52,072 nt of DNA from the NCBI RefSeq assembly GCF_005405165.1, contig NZ_BJDN01000021.1:1-52072 (forward strand). Direction: 5' to 3'. A program made the translations under genes and the position numbers. This DNA comes from Loigolactobacillus binensis. Its GTDB lineage: Bacteria; Bacillota; Bacilli; Lactobacillales; Lactobacillaceae. The notes below the pieces were generated by a model, which was given only the letters and a program-made list of their open reading frames with translations, was not told the DNA's origin and did no database searches. Shown here piece by piece: positions 26,493 through 34,963 of the stretch (position 1 is its first letter; each line of letters begins with the position of its first letter).

Positions 26493-26566
26493 AGTATGGC
26501 AGAGCCACATCCGAAATGAAATTAGTCAATTCCCTAATAAATGTGACCGCTGCTACATGCTATACT
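26493..26566. promoter_or_regulatory. Divergent promoters sharing one NreC-like box
   Basis: The box TAGTCAATTCCCTA at 26523-26536 is flanked by TATACT at 26561-26566 (plus strand, importer operon) and CATACT at 26498-26493 (minus strand, moaE operon). Both -10 elements are exactly 24 bases from the box edge, and neither has a good -35. A single activator dimer could serve both directions. Confidence 0.65.
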
Positions 26567-26624
26567 TAGGTAGTTATTAGGCTAGCGGACAACTTTGTGC
26601 TGACCATGTTTTGGCTTCGAGAAA

Positions 26625-27656
26625 GTGGGTGATCTTATTCAAAAAAAACCTTTATTGAATAATCGGCAATTATTAGGCGTTAGTAGTTTGCTGCTCATTA
26701 TCGTAGCTTTGGTCGCATTAAGTGTCGGCCGCTACCCTTTATCAGCGACAACTATTACGCGTTTTTTATTGCACCCACTCCATTTGGCACCAGCGGTCAA
26801 CGCCACTGATCAACAAGTTTTATTTGCACTAAGACTGCCGCGAGTTATTGCAGCCGCGGCGATCGGCGCGGCCTTGGCGATTTCTGGAACTGCCTTTCAG
26901 GCGATCTTCAACAATCCACTAGTTTCGCCGGATCTGTTAGGCGTTTCTAACGGTGCCGCAGCGGGGGCGGCCTTAGCGATCATCCTAGGTTACCATTCCG
27001 CTGGGATTCAGCTTAGCGCCTTTATTGGTGGTCTGGTGGCAGTCACCGCCGCCATCACCATCCAACGCTTATTGCGCACCCGCGGGAGCCTGACTTTAGT
27101 GTTGGCTGGGATCATTATCAGTGGCTTTATGCAGGCGATCATCGGCTTGCTAAAATACGTCGCCGATCCTGATCAGCAGTTACCAAGCATCACTTATTGG
27201 CAATTAGGCAGCTTGGAAAAAGTTACCTTGGCGAACCTAGGCCTGAACCTACCAGCTTTACTGATCGCCGGCGTGGTTTTATACGCTTTGCGCTGGCGGC
27301 TGAATTTATTAAGCTTAGATTCACTGGAGGCGACTACCCTAGGTGCCAATCTGCGCCTTGAACAAGGTATCGTCATTTTGTGTGCCACCGTACTAACGGC
27401 CAGCGCAGTCTGTTTAAGCGGCACTATCGGTTGGATCGGCCTGGTCATTCCCCATGCCGCTCGTTTAGTTGCTGGACAAAACAATGCTAAGTCATTACCT
27501 TTAGCGGCCATTTTCGGGGCGATCTTTTTATTGCTGCTAGATAGCTTAGCCCGTACAGTCAGCGCAGGTGAAATTCCGTTAGGTATTTTAACCGGCTTTA
27601 TTGGTACGCCCTTGTTTGTTTGGTTATTATTGAAAAAGCGGGTGACCTTAGCATGA
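26625..27656 (+). CDS. FecCD/BtuC-type ABC importer permease
   Basis: A 343-residue membrane permease with about ten segments of the BtuC/FecCD family (LFALRLPRVIAAAAIGAALAIS, FNNPLVSPDLLGVSNGAA, LSGTIGWIGLVIPHAARL). This family takes up iron-siderophores, haem or cobalamin. Some members (MolABC of Haemophilus) carry molybdate or tungstate. The NreC-like box and the lack of another molybdate transporter in the window make molybdate the best guess. The start is uncertain: GTG 26625 has a weak ribosome site. Confidence 0.85.
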   Translation: MGDLIQKKPLLNNRQLLGVSSLLLIIVALVALSVGRYPLSATTITRFLLHPLHLAPAVNATDQQVLFALRLPRVIAAAAIGAALAISGTAFQAIFNNPLVSPDLLGVSNGAAAGAALAIILGYHSAGIQLSAFIGGLVAVTAAITIQRLLRTRGSLTLVLAGIIISGFMQAIIGLLKYVADPDQQLPSITYWQLGSLEKVTLANLGLNLPALLIAGVVLYALRWRLNLLSLDSLEATTLGANLRLEQGIVILCATVLTASAVCLSGTIGWIGLVIPHAARLVAGQNNAKSLPLAAIFGAIFLLLLDSLARTVSAGEIPLGILTGFIGTPLFVWLLLKKRVTLA

Positions 27657-28447
27657 CGGATTTAATGGCCCACGATTTAAGTTTTGCTTACCACACGACA
27701 ACCGTTTTTACTCAGATCAATTTTGAACTGCATAGTGGTCAGATTCACTGTATTCTTGGCCCGAATGGTGTCGGTAAATCAACGCTACTGAACTGCTTGG
27801 CCGGTGTTTATCAGCCCACTGCTGGCCAGATCACGCTCGATCAACAGCCGCTAGCACAGATTACTGCGGCGCAACGCGCGCGTAAAATTGCTTACGTGCC
27901 GCAAATGAGTAATGAACGTACGCCGATCAATTTCAGTTTGCGTGATTACGTTTTGTTAGGCCGCGCCCCTTATTTAGGCTTACTGGCAGCCCCTAGTGCT
28001 AAGGATATCGCTCATGCTGATGCACTATTGGCGCAATTTGGGCTCGCCCAACGCGCCAATAATCGCTATTCCGCAGTTAGCGGCGGGCAACAACAATTGG
28101 CCAGTATTGTGCGGGCGCTACTTCAAGAACCTGATCTGATCATCTTTGACGAGCCAACCTCGGCTTTGGACGTCGCCAACCAAGTGCGCATTCTTCAGCT
28201 GATCCGCCAATTAGCCGCCGATGGTTACGGTATTGTTTTAACCACCCATGATCCCAACCAGGCCCTTTTGCTCAATGATCAAGTGAGTACCTTAGCGCAA
28301 AATGGTCAGTGGCGTAGCGGCAGTGCCAGCAAGATTCTAACCAGCGCCAACCTGACCCAAGTTTACCAGCTCCCTTTAAAGGTCGTAACTTTACCGGATA
28401 ATCAACAAAAAACTTGTATCGTCGATCAAAATCAAATTACTTCTTAA
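27653..28447 (+). CDS. ABC importer ATPase (FecE/BtuD type)
   Basis: A 264-residue ATPase with Walker A GPNGVGKST (near residue 40), signature SGGQQQL, Walker B LIIFDEP and switch TTHDPNQ. The ATG at 27653 overlaps the permease stop (ATGA), so the two are coupled. It energises import with the permease at 26625 and the binding protein at 28460; the substrate is inferred to be molybdate from context, and iron chelate is the alternative. Confidence 0.9.
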   Translation: MTDLMAHDLSFAYHTTTVFTQINFELHSGQIHCILGPNGVGKSTLLNCLAGVYQPTAGQITLDQQPLAQITAAQRARKIAYVPQMSNERTPINFSLRDYVLLGRAPYLGLLAAPSAKDIAHADALLAQFGLAQRANNRYSAVSGGQQQLASIVRALLQEPDLIIFDEPTSALDVANQVRILQLIRQLAADGYGIVLTTHDPNQALLLNDQVSTLAQNGQWRSGSASKILTSANLTQVYQLPLKVVTLPDNQQKTCIVDQNQITS

Positions 28448-28459
28448 AGGAGAATTTTC

Positions 28460-29491
28460 ATGAAAGTTTGGAAAAAAATTGCGTTAGTAGCCGGGTTATT
28501 GTTAGCCACCGCTGCTAACCCAGCCCCCAGTCAAGCTGCAAGTACGCGCACCGTCACCGATCTCACAGGAACCAAAGTGACGGTACCCACCAAGGTCAAC
28601 CGGGTTGCCGACCTATGGCACGCCAATAATCAAGTGGTGTTGTTACTCGGCGGACAGAAGAAAATCGTCGCCACCACCGATACGATCAAACAAATGCCTT
28701 GGTTCACCACCGTTTTCCCAGGTATCAAAAACGTAACCGCGCCCTTTAGTGGTGATGATCTCCAAACCGAAGAGTTGTTAAAGCTTAAGCCAGACGTAGT
28801 GCTGACTGCAGATGCTGCCCAAGCCGAACAAGCCACTAAACTAGGCATTCCAGCGGTGAACTTAATGTACCAAGATTTTGCTGGTTTGAAGAAATCTGTC
28901 AAGGTAACTGCGCAAGTCCTTGGCGGTAAGGCTCCTAGTGTTGCCGCGGCCTACACTAAGGAATTAAATGGCAATATTAAATACGTTGCCAGTCATTTAG
29001 CTAAGAACACCAAAAAAACCAAAGTCTTGCACATCGTCAATTCGCAGGATCTGTTGAAAGTTGATGGTCGCGATACGATCGTCGATGAATGGATCAAGTT
29101 AAGCGGTGGCCAAAACGCGTTGCAGCTTAAAGGTAATATGCGGGAAGTCACGGCAGAGCAGATCATTAAGTCAAATCCTGACGTGATCATTGTCGGTAGC
29201 ACCACCAGTAAGGTTGCTTTAAAAACCCTACGCGCTGATTCACGTTTTGCTGGCTTGAAAGCGGTCAAAGCAGGTCGCGTTTACGGTAATCCGCAGGGGA
29301 CCTTTGCTTGGGATCGCTATAGTGCGGAAGAAGCGCTGCAGGTTTTATGGTCCGCTAAAAAGCTGCACCCAACGCAGTTTAAACATTTAAATATGGTCAA
29401 GAAAACCCAGCAATTCTACAACAAGTATTACAACTATAACTTAAGCAAAGCGGCCGCTAAACGGATCTTAGCCGGCGAAGCACCCGCCTAA
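28460..29491 (+). CDS. ABC importer substrate-binding protein (BtuF/FecB type), no lipobox
   Basis: A 343-residue secreted binding protein. The signal peptide is KKIALVAGLLLATAANPAPSQA, probably cleaved after SQA. Residues 30-330 have the two-lobe BtuF/FecB pattern (TVTDLTGTKVTVPTKVNRVADL, LKLKPDVVL, NPDVIIVG). Gram-positive binding proteins are generally lipid-anchored, but this one has no cysteine at all and no C-terminal anchor, so retention at the cell surface is unexplained. AAAGGAGAA precedes the ATG. Ligand inferred: molybdate; iron complexes possible. Confidence 0.85.
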   Translation: MKVWKKIALVAGLLLATAANPAPSQAASTRTVTDLTGTKVTVPTKVNRVADLWHANNQVVLLLGGQKKIVATTDTIKQMPWFTTVFPGIKNVTAPFSGDDLQTEELLKLKPDVVLTADAAQAEQATKLGIPAVNLMYQDFAGLKKSVKVTAQVLGGKAPSVAAAYTKELNGNIKYVASHLAKNTKKTKVLHIVNSQDLLKVDGRDTIVDEWIKLSGGQNALQLKGNMREVTAEQIIKSNPDVIIVGSTTSKVALKTLRADSRFAGLKAVKAGRVYGNPQGTFAWDRYSAEEALQVLWSAKKLHPTQFKHLNMVKKTQQFYNKYYNYNLSKAAAKRILAGEAPA

Positions 29492-29511
29492 AGTTTACGG
29501 TAAAAACGGGT

Positions 29512-29599
29512 AATAGCGCCTTGGGCACGCGTTTCAACTATATTATTGGCAAAGCTAAAAAGAGTCGCGGCATAATTTTTTATGTCGCAACTCTTTTTT
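29512..29599 (-). terminator. Terminator with linked repeat, copy C
   Basis: The tail segment 29512-29550 (GGGCACGCGTTTCAACTATA part) matches the reverse complement of the tails at 18087-18124 and 38528-38565. The hairpin follows at 29557-29599 (AAAAAGAGT...ACTCTTTTT with an inner GGCATAA/TTATGT). It separates the binding-protein gene from the convergent GDSL gene and can act in both directions. Confidence 0.7.
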
Positions 29600-30218
29600 A
29601 AACGCTAGTATAGGGATGCGCTTTGACAAAATCGGCAGTCATTCGTGCAATTGCATATTGGCCAGCATCACTGGGATGTAATGTATCTAGGCTGTAACGC
29701 GTCGCCAGCTCCGGATCAACAAAGTTCAGCCAGCTATGGTACAGGCTCAAATGCGGAATACCGTAAACCTTGGTCACCTGCTCAATAGCTTCCTCATACG
29801 CACTTTGCTGCAAACCAAACGCGTTGGCGACAGGAAAAAAAGCGTGGCCGATGTGAACATGTGAAATAAAATAAACTGCTGTTTGTGGATGTTCACGCAA
29901 CACCCGCGCCAATAACTGATCCAGTGCTCCATAAAAAGTTGTATTCAGCGAATCACCTAAGCGGCCCAACGGTTGGCTGCGGCCAAAATCGTTGATTCCC
30001 CCATAGATCGTTAATAAATCGCAAGTATCGGGAATCATCCGCGCGCGTTCCGCCATTGAATCAAATTCGGAACTGATCGTTGAGCCAGATACAGCCAACA
30101 AACTGGTTTTAGTTGGTTGCCACCATTCATCAAGCCAGTCAGTATACCATTTGTCCACCAAATGATTGCGGTGATCGGTAATGCTGTCACCAAGCGCACA
30201 GTAATGTTGAATTTGCAA
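29598..30218 (-). CDS. GDSL-family lipase/esterase
   Basis: A 206-residue SGNH hydrolase. Serine is in ALGDSITD at the N-terminus, the asparagine block is GGINDFG, and the DxxH block is DTLHPSDAGQ, so all four catalytic blocks are present. There is no signal peptide; it should act in the cytoplasm on acyl or acetyl esters of unknown identity. TTG 30218 is the start, with GGAGGGAG upstream. Not obviously linked to the neighbouring genes. Confidence 0.85.
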   Translation of the reverse strand: MQIQHYCALGDSITDHRNHLVDKWYTDWLDEWWQPTKTSLLAVSGSTISSEFDSMAERARMIPDTCDLLTIYGGINDFGRSQPLGRLGDSLNTTFYGALDQLLARVLREHPQTAVYFISHVHIGHAFFPVANAFGLQQSAYEEAIEQVTKVYGIPHLSLYHSWLNFVDPELATRYSLDTLHPSDAGQYAIARMTADFVKAHPYTSV

Positions 30219-30235
30219 AATTACTCCCTCCAGAA

Positions 30236-30272
30236 CTTAAAACGTGACGCAGGATCCGCGCCACGTTTTTAC
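30236..30272. terminator. Hairpin between PDRP and GDSL genes
   Basis: AAAACGTG...GC pairs with GCGCCACGTTTT around AGGATCC, with A and T tracts on the two sides. It lies upstream of the GDSL gene and downstream of another terminator; a bidirectional terminator is plausible. Confidence 0.5.
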
Positions 30273-30383
30273 TAAAGCACCGCTAATGGCGCTTTAAATC
30301 TATCTTAGTTATACCATAATTTATTTGCGCTGAAAACGGTTCATTTATGCTTCTGTACGCGGAAGCTAAAAATAGGCTGCCCA

Positions 30384-30425
30384 ATAAAAAAGGTGTGTAT
30401 TCCGGTAATTCAGAATACACGCCCT
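30384..30425 (-). terminator. Terminator of the ppdK-ccpN-PDRP operon
   Basis: On the minus strand GGCGTGTATTC pairs with GAATACACACC and is followed by TTTTTTATT. It starts just downstream of the PDRP stop codon. Confidence 0.88.
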
Positions 30426-30428
30426 TTT

Positions 30429-31211
30429 CTAACGCTGCATGATCAATGCAGCGGTTTCCTCAACAGAACGTTCAGTCGTATCGATCGGTGTAATTTGTAA
30501 TTTAGTAAATATCGCGTGGGCGTAATCAAGTTCTTTTTCGATCGACGTCACATCGGTATAGTAATTATCCGCGCTTAAGCCTAAGCCGACCATCCGTTTC
30601 TGCCGCACCTTCTGTAGCCGTTGCGGACTAATGGTCAAGCCAATCAATTTTTCTTTTGGTAATTGATAAACAGCTTCATCTAACGGATTATTCGGCAACA
30701 GCGGAATATTAGCGACTTTAATACGTTGCTCGGCTAAATAGAGGCTGACCGGCGTTTTTGACGTCCGGGAAACTCCTAGTATCACTAAATCAGCCTTGGC
30801 TAACGTTTGTAAACTCTGACCGTCATCATGTGCCACCGCAAAATCAAGCGCCGCCACTTTCTTAAAATAATCGGCATTGATCGTGTGTAACATCCCCGGC
30901 TGAGCAAGTGGTTTAGTTCCGGTTTGCGTCGTTAATGCTTGCATCAACGGCGACATATAATCAATCAGCTGTAACTGATGCTGCTGAGCAAACGCGGTTG
31001 CCCACGTCACCAATTTAGCCGCAACAAAAGTAACCGTCACGATAGCTTGTTCGGCAACTGCATCTTGCATGATCGGTGCCAATTCATCCACTGTGGTCAC
31101 AAATGGATACGTGCGGATCACCGGTTTGAGTTCCGGATATTGCAGTAAGGTGGCCTGTACCACCCGCTGCGCCGTTTCGCCAACGGCATCCGAAATAATG
31201 TAAATAATCAT
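30429..31211 (-). CDS. Pyruvate,phosphate dikinase regulatory protein (DUF299)
   Basis: A 260-residue bifunctional kinase/phosphotransferase that inactivates and reactivates PPDK by ADP-dependent phosphorylation and Pi-dependent dephosphorylation of its threonine. Typical signatures: the N-terminal SDAVGETAQRVVQATL, GVSRTSKTPVSLYLA (P-loop-like) near residue 150, and PLLPNNPLDEAVY. ATG 31211 follows AGAGGAAGTGG. It is the last gene of the operon that starts with ppdK, its target. Confidence 0.93.
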   Translation of the reverse strand: MIIYIISDAVGETAQRVVQATLLQYPELKPVIRTYPFVTTVDELAPIMQDAVAEQAIVTVTFVAAKLVTWATAFAQQHQLQLIDYMSPLMQALTTQTGTKPLAQPGMLHTINADYFKKVAALDFAVAHDDGQSLQTLAKADLVILGVSRTSKTPVSLYLAEQRIKVANIPLLPNNPLDEAVYQLPKEKLIGLTISPQRLQKVRQKRMVGLGLSADNYYTDVTSIEKELDYAHAIFTKLQITPIDTTERSVEETAALIMQR

Positions 31212-31273
31212 GACGCCACTTCCTCTACTTCACAATTAAGGTTGTTTACTAGCCAACTGCGCTGTGCCCTTAA

Positions 31274-31918
31274 TTATAACTGATTTTGTTCAATCGCTAA
31301 ACCCTGTTCGATAAAATACGTCATCAACCGTGTTTTAGTAATTTTGCCAACGATTTTTTGGGTGTCCTCGGCCAATATTGGCAAAGAATCAACTTGGTGT
31401 TCCTTTAATAAATACCCCGCATCCAAAATTCGCGCATTGGGACTTGTTGTGATCACGTTAGGCATCCGCGTCATGATCAGCGAGGCGTAATTATGCTGGA
31501 GGTCGCCGCCACTGATCGTGCTCCGCAATAGATCCTTTCGTGAGATCACCCCAAGTAACTGCTGGTGTTCGTCCGCCACATAAAGCGAGCCCACATCGTT
31601 CATGAACAGACTAGTCACCGCATCTTGCACAGTCGTCGTTGGTTTGATCATTACCGGTGCCAGCATGATCGTCGCCACTGGCGCGGCATATAACGTTTCA
31701 AATGATAAATTGGTCAGGTGCTGGCCGGCGTAGAAATAGCCGACTTTCGGTTTAGCATCAAGCATACCCGTCATTGTTAGAATTGAAAGGTCATTACGCA
31801 AGGTCGGCCGCGTTAAATTAAGCTGCGCCGCTATTTTTGCGCCACTGATCGGCTGCTCATTTTTTACGATCGCAATGATCTCTCGTTGTCGCTTAGTAAA
31901 CTCCACGCCCAGCGCCAT
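31274..31918 (-). CDS. ccpN: CcpN-like transcriptional regulator with CBS domains
   Basis: A 214-residue regulator. The N-terminal winged helix (FTKRQREIIAIVKNEQPISGAKIAAQLN) is followed by two CBS domains (around residues 85-205), which in CcpN sense ATP/ADP. In Bacillus CcpN represses gluconeogenic genes on glucose. Lying between ppdK and its regulator, it likely controls this operon, perhaps through the palindrome at 34626-34668. Start unsure: the ATG at 31918 has AAGG directly beside it; GTG 31906 is an alternative. Confidence 0.85.
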   Translation of the reverse strand: MALGVEFTKRQREIIAIVKNEQPISGAKIAAQLNLTRPTLRNDLSILTMTGMLDAKPKVGYFYAGQHLTNLSFETLYAAPVATIMLAPVMIKPTTTVQDAVTSLFMNDVGSLYVADEHQQLLGVISRKDLLRSTISGGDLQHNYASLIMTRMPNVITTSPNARILDAGYLLKEHQVDSLPILAEDTQKIVGKITKTRLMTYFIEQGLAIEQNQL

Positions 31919-31957
31919 CCTTCACATTTGAATAATTACCTTTAGTATAGCTGATTT

Positions 31958-34606
31958 TTAGCGTGCTTGCACGGCTGCCTTACTGGCTTGATAATCATGT
32001 TGTAAAGTCGCTTGCGCACTGGCAAGAACAGCACTTGGTACACGGAATGGTGAAACCGACACGTAATCAATGCCAATTTTTTCAAAGTAGCTGATCGAGG
32101 CCGGATCGCCACCTAATTCACCACAAACACCGATCGGTAATGAACGCCGTTCGTAACGGCCTTTATCAACGGCCATTTTCATTAACCGGCCAACCCCTTC
32201 AACGTCTAGGGTTTTAAATGGATCCGCCTTTAAAATACCGCGTTCGATGTACGTTGGTAAGAAGCTGCCAATATCATCACGCGAATAGCCGAAGGTCAAT
32301 TGGGTCAGATCATTGGTCCCAAAGCTGAAGAATTCAGCTTCTTGCGCTAATTGATCGGCAACCAGACAAGCCCGGGGCATTTCCATCATGATCCCGATTT
32401 GGTAATGTAGCGGCGTACGTGCTGCGGCCAAAAGATCATTGATCTTGGCCACTAGGCGCGCTTTGACCCATTTTAATTCTGGTAACGTATCGATCAATGG
32501 AATCATGATGTGCGGTTTAACGGGAATGCCTTCACGCTTCAAACGCAAAGCAGCATTGACAATCGCAGTCACTTGCATTTCGTAAATATCTGGGTAAGTA
32601 ACCGCTAGCCGACAGCCACGATGGCCGAGCATGGGGTTCGCTTCGTGTAAAACAGCGACCCGCTTTGCCAACGAGCTAACTGACATAGCTAAAGCTTCAG
32701 CCACCCGGGTCATTTCCTTAGTATCGTGGGGCAAGAATTCATGTAATGGTGGATCTAATAGCCGGATCGTCACGGTTTTACCTTGGGCTAAACGGTATAA
32801 TTGATAGAAATCTTCCGTTTGTAATTCTTCTAATTCGGCCAAGGGCTCAACGCGATCAGCCGTCGTACCGGCAATGATCAAACGCCGCATTTTAAGTAAC
32901 CGATCAGATTTGAAAAACATGTGCTCGGTACGTGTCAAGCCGATCCCCTTTGCCCCAAAATTTAGTGCTTGGGCAAAGTCCGCGGGAGTGTCAGCGTTGG
33001 CGTAAACATCGAGTTTACCGACCGATGCAGCCCACGTCAATAAGGTTTGCAAATTTTCATCTTGTGTGGCCTGTGTTGCTTCTAGTACACCAGCGTAAAT
33101 TTGGCCTGAAGCGCCATCAACGGATAGTTCACTACCTTTAGCGAAGACTTGCCCGTTAATAACAACTTGCTGTTTTGCTTGATCGACCACCAAATTTTCG
33201 CAACCAACGACCCCGCATTTGCCCATCCCACGGGCAACCACGGCAGCGTGGGAAGTCATCCCGCCACGGGAAGTCACGATGGCCTCACTGACCACCATGC
33301 CTTCAATATCTTCCGGTGACGTATCCTGACGGACTAAAATGACTTTCTCGCCTGCCTCGTGTGCGGCTTTGGCACTAGGCGCAGTGAAATAGATCTTCCC
33401 ACTGGCTGCACCAGGGCTAGCCGGCAAGCCTTTAGTCAACGGCTGCTGCGCGGCTAACGTTGCGGCCGCAAATTCAGGATGTAATAAATTGCTGATCTGC
33501 TCTGGATCGACCCGTAGCAACGCCGCATTCTGGTCGATCAAACCTTCATTGACTTGATCAACGGCAATTTTAACGGCGGCCTTAGCGGTGCGTTTACCAT
33601 CACGGGTCTGTAAGAAATATAATTTACCGTGTTCCAAAGTGAACTCAACATCTTGCATATCATGATAGTGGGTTTCCAGTTTAGCGACTGCGGTGATAAA
33701 TTGTTCGTAAGCTTGTGGCGCCATTGCTTTCATTGCCGGTAGCCCTTGTGGTGTCCGAACCCCAGAAACCACGTCCTCGCCTTGCGCATTTTGCAAGAAT
33801 TCACCAAAAACTTTTTTCTCGCCAGTAACTGGATCACGCGTAAAAGCCACCCCGGTGCCACTATCAGCACCGCTATTACCGAAAACCATCGCCTGGACAT
33901 TGACTGCAGTGCCGATGTGTTCATCAATATGATGTAACTTCCGGTAAACTTTGGCCCGTGGATTCTGCCATGATGTGAAAACCGCGGAAACGGCAAGTTC
34001 TAATTGTTCTTGTGGTGATTGCGGGAAGCTGCCGTGTTTAGATTCTAAGTAAATATTTTGAAAATCGGCGACGATCGCTTTCAGGTCCGCTGCGGTGAGA
34101 TCAAGATCCGTACGGTAGCCATTACGGCGTTTATAGTCAGTTAAGACGCTTTCAAAAGTTTGTTCCGGCATATCGTAAACTACGTTACCAAACATTTGCA
34201 GCAGTCGCCGGTAACAATCCCACGCAAACCGCTCATTTTGTGTTTGCTCCGCCAAACCTAAAACGGTTTGATCATTTAGACCTAAGTTTAAAATAGTATC
34301 CATCATACCCGGCATGGAAATTGCGGCTCCACTACGAACGGAAACTAATAGCGGAGTAGCCATTGAATTAAATTTCTTTTCGGTAATACCCTCTAAACGT
34401 TGCAACGCAGTAGTGATTTCACTGCGCAACGTGGTTGGTAATTGATTTTGATTTTTTTCATATTCGTGACACGCAACTGTCGAAATGGTAAAGCCCTGTG
34501 GTACCGGTAACCCTAAATGCGTCATTTCAGCTAAATTGGCCCCTTTACCGCCAAGTAATGAACGCATATCCCGTCGACCTTCGTTGAAGAAATAAATTTG
34601 TTGCAT
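31958..34606 (-). CDS. ppdK: Pyruvate,phosphate dikinase
   Basis: Converts pyruvate, ATP and phosphate to PEP, AMP and PPi, permitting gluconeogenesis. The 882-residue protein has the N-terminal nucleotide-binding domain (SLLGGKGANLAEM), the central phosphohistidine loop GGMTSHAAVVARGMGK, and the C-terminal PEP/pyruvate barrel (FGTNDLTQLTFGYSRDD, GVCGELGGDP). I start at ATG 34606 with AAAGGTGG upstream; GTG 34618 would overlap that site. It is first in the operon with ccpN and PDRP. Confidence 0.96.
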   Translation of the reverse strand: MQQIYFFNEGRRDMRSLLGGKGANLAEMTHLGLPVPQGFTISTVACHEYEKNQNQLPTTLRSEITTALQRLEGITEKKFNSMATPLLVSVRSGAAISMPGMMDTILNLGLNDQTVLGLAEQTQNERFAWDCYRRLLQMFGNVVYDMPEQTFESVLTDYKRRNGYRTDLDLTAADLKAIVADFQNIYLESKHGSFPQSPQEQLELAVSAVFTSWQNPRAKVYRKLHHIDEHIGTAVNVQAMVFGNSGADSGTGVAFTRDPVTGEKKVFGEFLQNAQGEDVVSGVRTPQGLPAMKAMAPQAYEQFITAVAKLETHYHDMQDVEFTLEHGKLYFLQTRDGKRTAKAAVKIAVDQVNEGLIDQNAALLRVDPEQISNLLHPEFAAATLAAQQPLTKGLPASPGAASGKIYFTAPSAKAAHEAGEKVILVRQDTSPEDIEGMVVSEAIVTSRGGMTSHAAVVARGMGKCGVVGCENLVVDQAKQQVVINGQVFAKGSELSVDGASGQIYAGVLEATQATQDENLQTLLTWAASVGKLDVYANADTPADFAQALNFGAKGIGLTRTEHMFFKSDRLLKMRRLIIAGTTADRVEPLAELEELQTEDFYQLYRLAQGKTVTIRLLDPPLHEFLPHDTKEMTRVAEALAMSVSSLAKRVAVLHEANPMLGHRGCRLAVTYPDIYEMQVTAIVNAALRLKREGIPVKPHIMIPLIDTLPELKWVKARLVAKINDLLAAARTPLHYQIGIMMEMPRACLVADQLAQEAEFFSFGTNDLTQLTFGYSRDDIGSFLPTYIERGILKADPFKTLDVEGVGRLMKMAVDKGRYERRSLPIGVCGELGGDPASISYFEKIGIDYVSVSPFRVPSAVLASAQATLQHDYQASKAAVQAR

Positions 34607-34625
34607 ACTGATAGCCACCTTTATC

Positions 34626-34673
34626 TTTTATTAGTACGTCATTAAATATATATGACGTACTAATAAAATGCAA
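34626..34673 (-). promoter_or_regulatory. ppdK promoter inside a 17-bp perfect palindrome
   Basis: TTTTATTAGTACGTCAT (34626-34642) and its exact complement (34652-34668) flank a 9-base AT spacer. On the minus strand -35 TTGCAT (34673-34668) and -10 TATATT (34650-34645) are 17 bases apart, so the arms straddle the -10. A dimeric repressor bound here would block the promoter; the CcpN-like protein encoded in the same operon is the natural candidate. Confidence 0.7.
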
Positions 34674-34720
34674 CCCTTTTCTTGACCATAATTACTGTCC
34701 CCGTAATTCGCAGCCTTTAG

Positions 34721-34734
34721 CTAAAACGCTTACA
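34721..34734 (-). promoter_or_regulatory. cre-like site upstream of ppdK
   Basis: On the minus strand TGTAAGCGTTTTAG is close to the CcpA consensus (TGTAANCGNTNNCA), differing at the last two bases. It lies about 90 bases upstream of the predicted ppdK start point. Binding by CcpA is inferred from similarity only. Confidence 0.4.
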
Positions 34735-34963
34735 TAAAGACCGCTAACTCGGCAATGCTATGTGGCGCTTAAACTTAGCGCTGATCTAGACCATTAGTGT
34801 TGCCGCGTAAATTTTAATGGTTAAAATTTTACATTTAACGGTGAACTTTCCTGAAGTCCACAAATATGTTACAACTATCAAGTTGTCTTAACCCTTATTT
34901 TCAAGCGTGCCAAAAACTGCCTGTTGTTGCGCCACGCTTTAACCTAAAACTGGAGGTGGGCCC
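34735..34963. other. Intergenic region before greA with an inverted repeat
   Basis: GTAAATTTTAA at 34807-34817 and TTAAAATTTTAC at 34821-34832 form an imperfect AT-rich inverted repeat that could be an operator. A small hairpin (ACAACT/AGTTGT, 34871-34886) follows. I cannot pick a unique promoter for greA. GGAGGTGGG precedes its ATG. Confidence 0.35.

Noticed and set aside
26576..26590. CCTAATAA on the minus strand as a separate NreC box for moaE
   Set aside because: The expected -10 position reads GCAGCG. The shared box at 26523-26536 explains moaE better.
26590..26620. A fifth copy of the terminator-linked repeat (ATGTTTTGGCTTCG)
   Set aside because: Only a short part matches, there is no hairpin, and chance similarity cannot be excluded.
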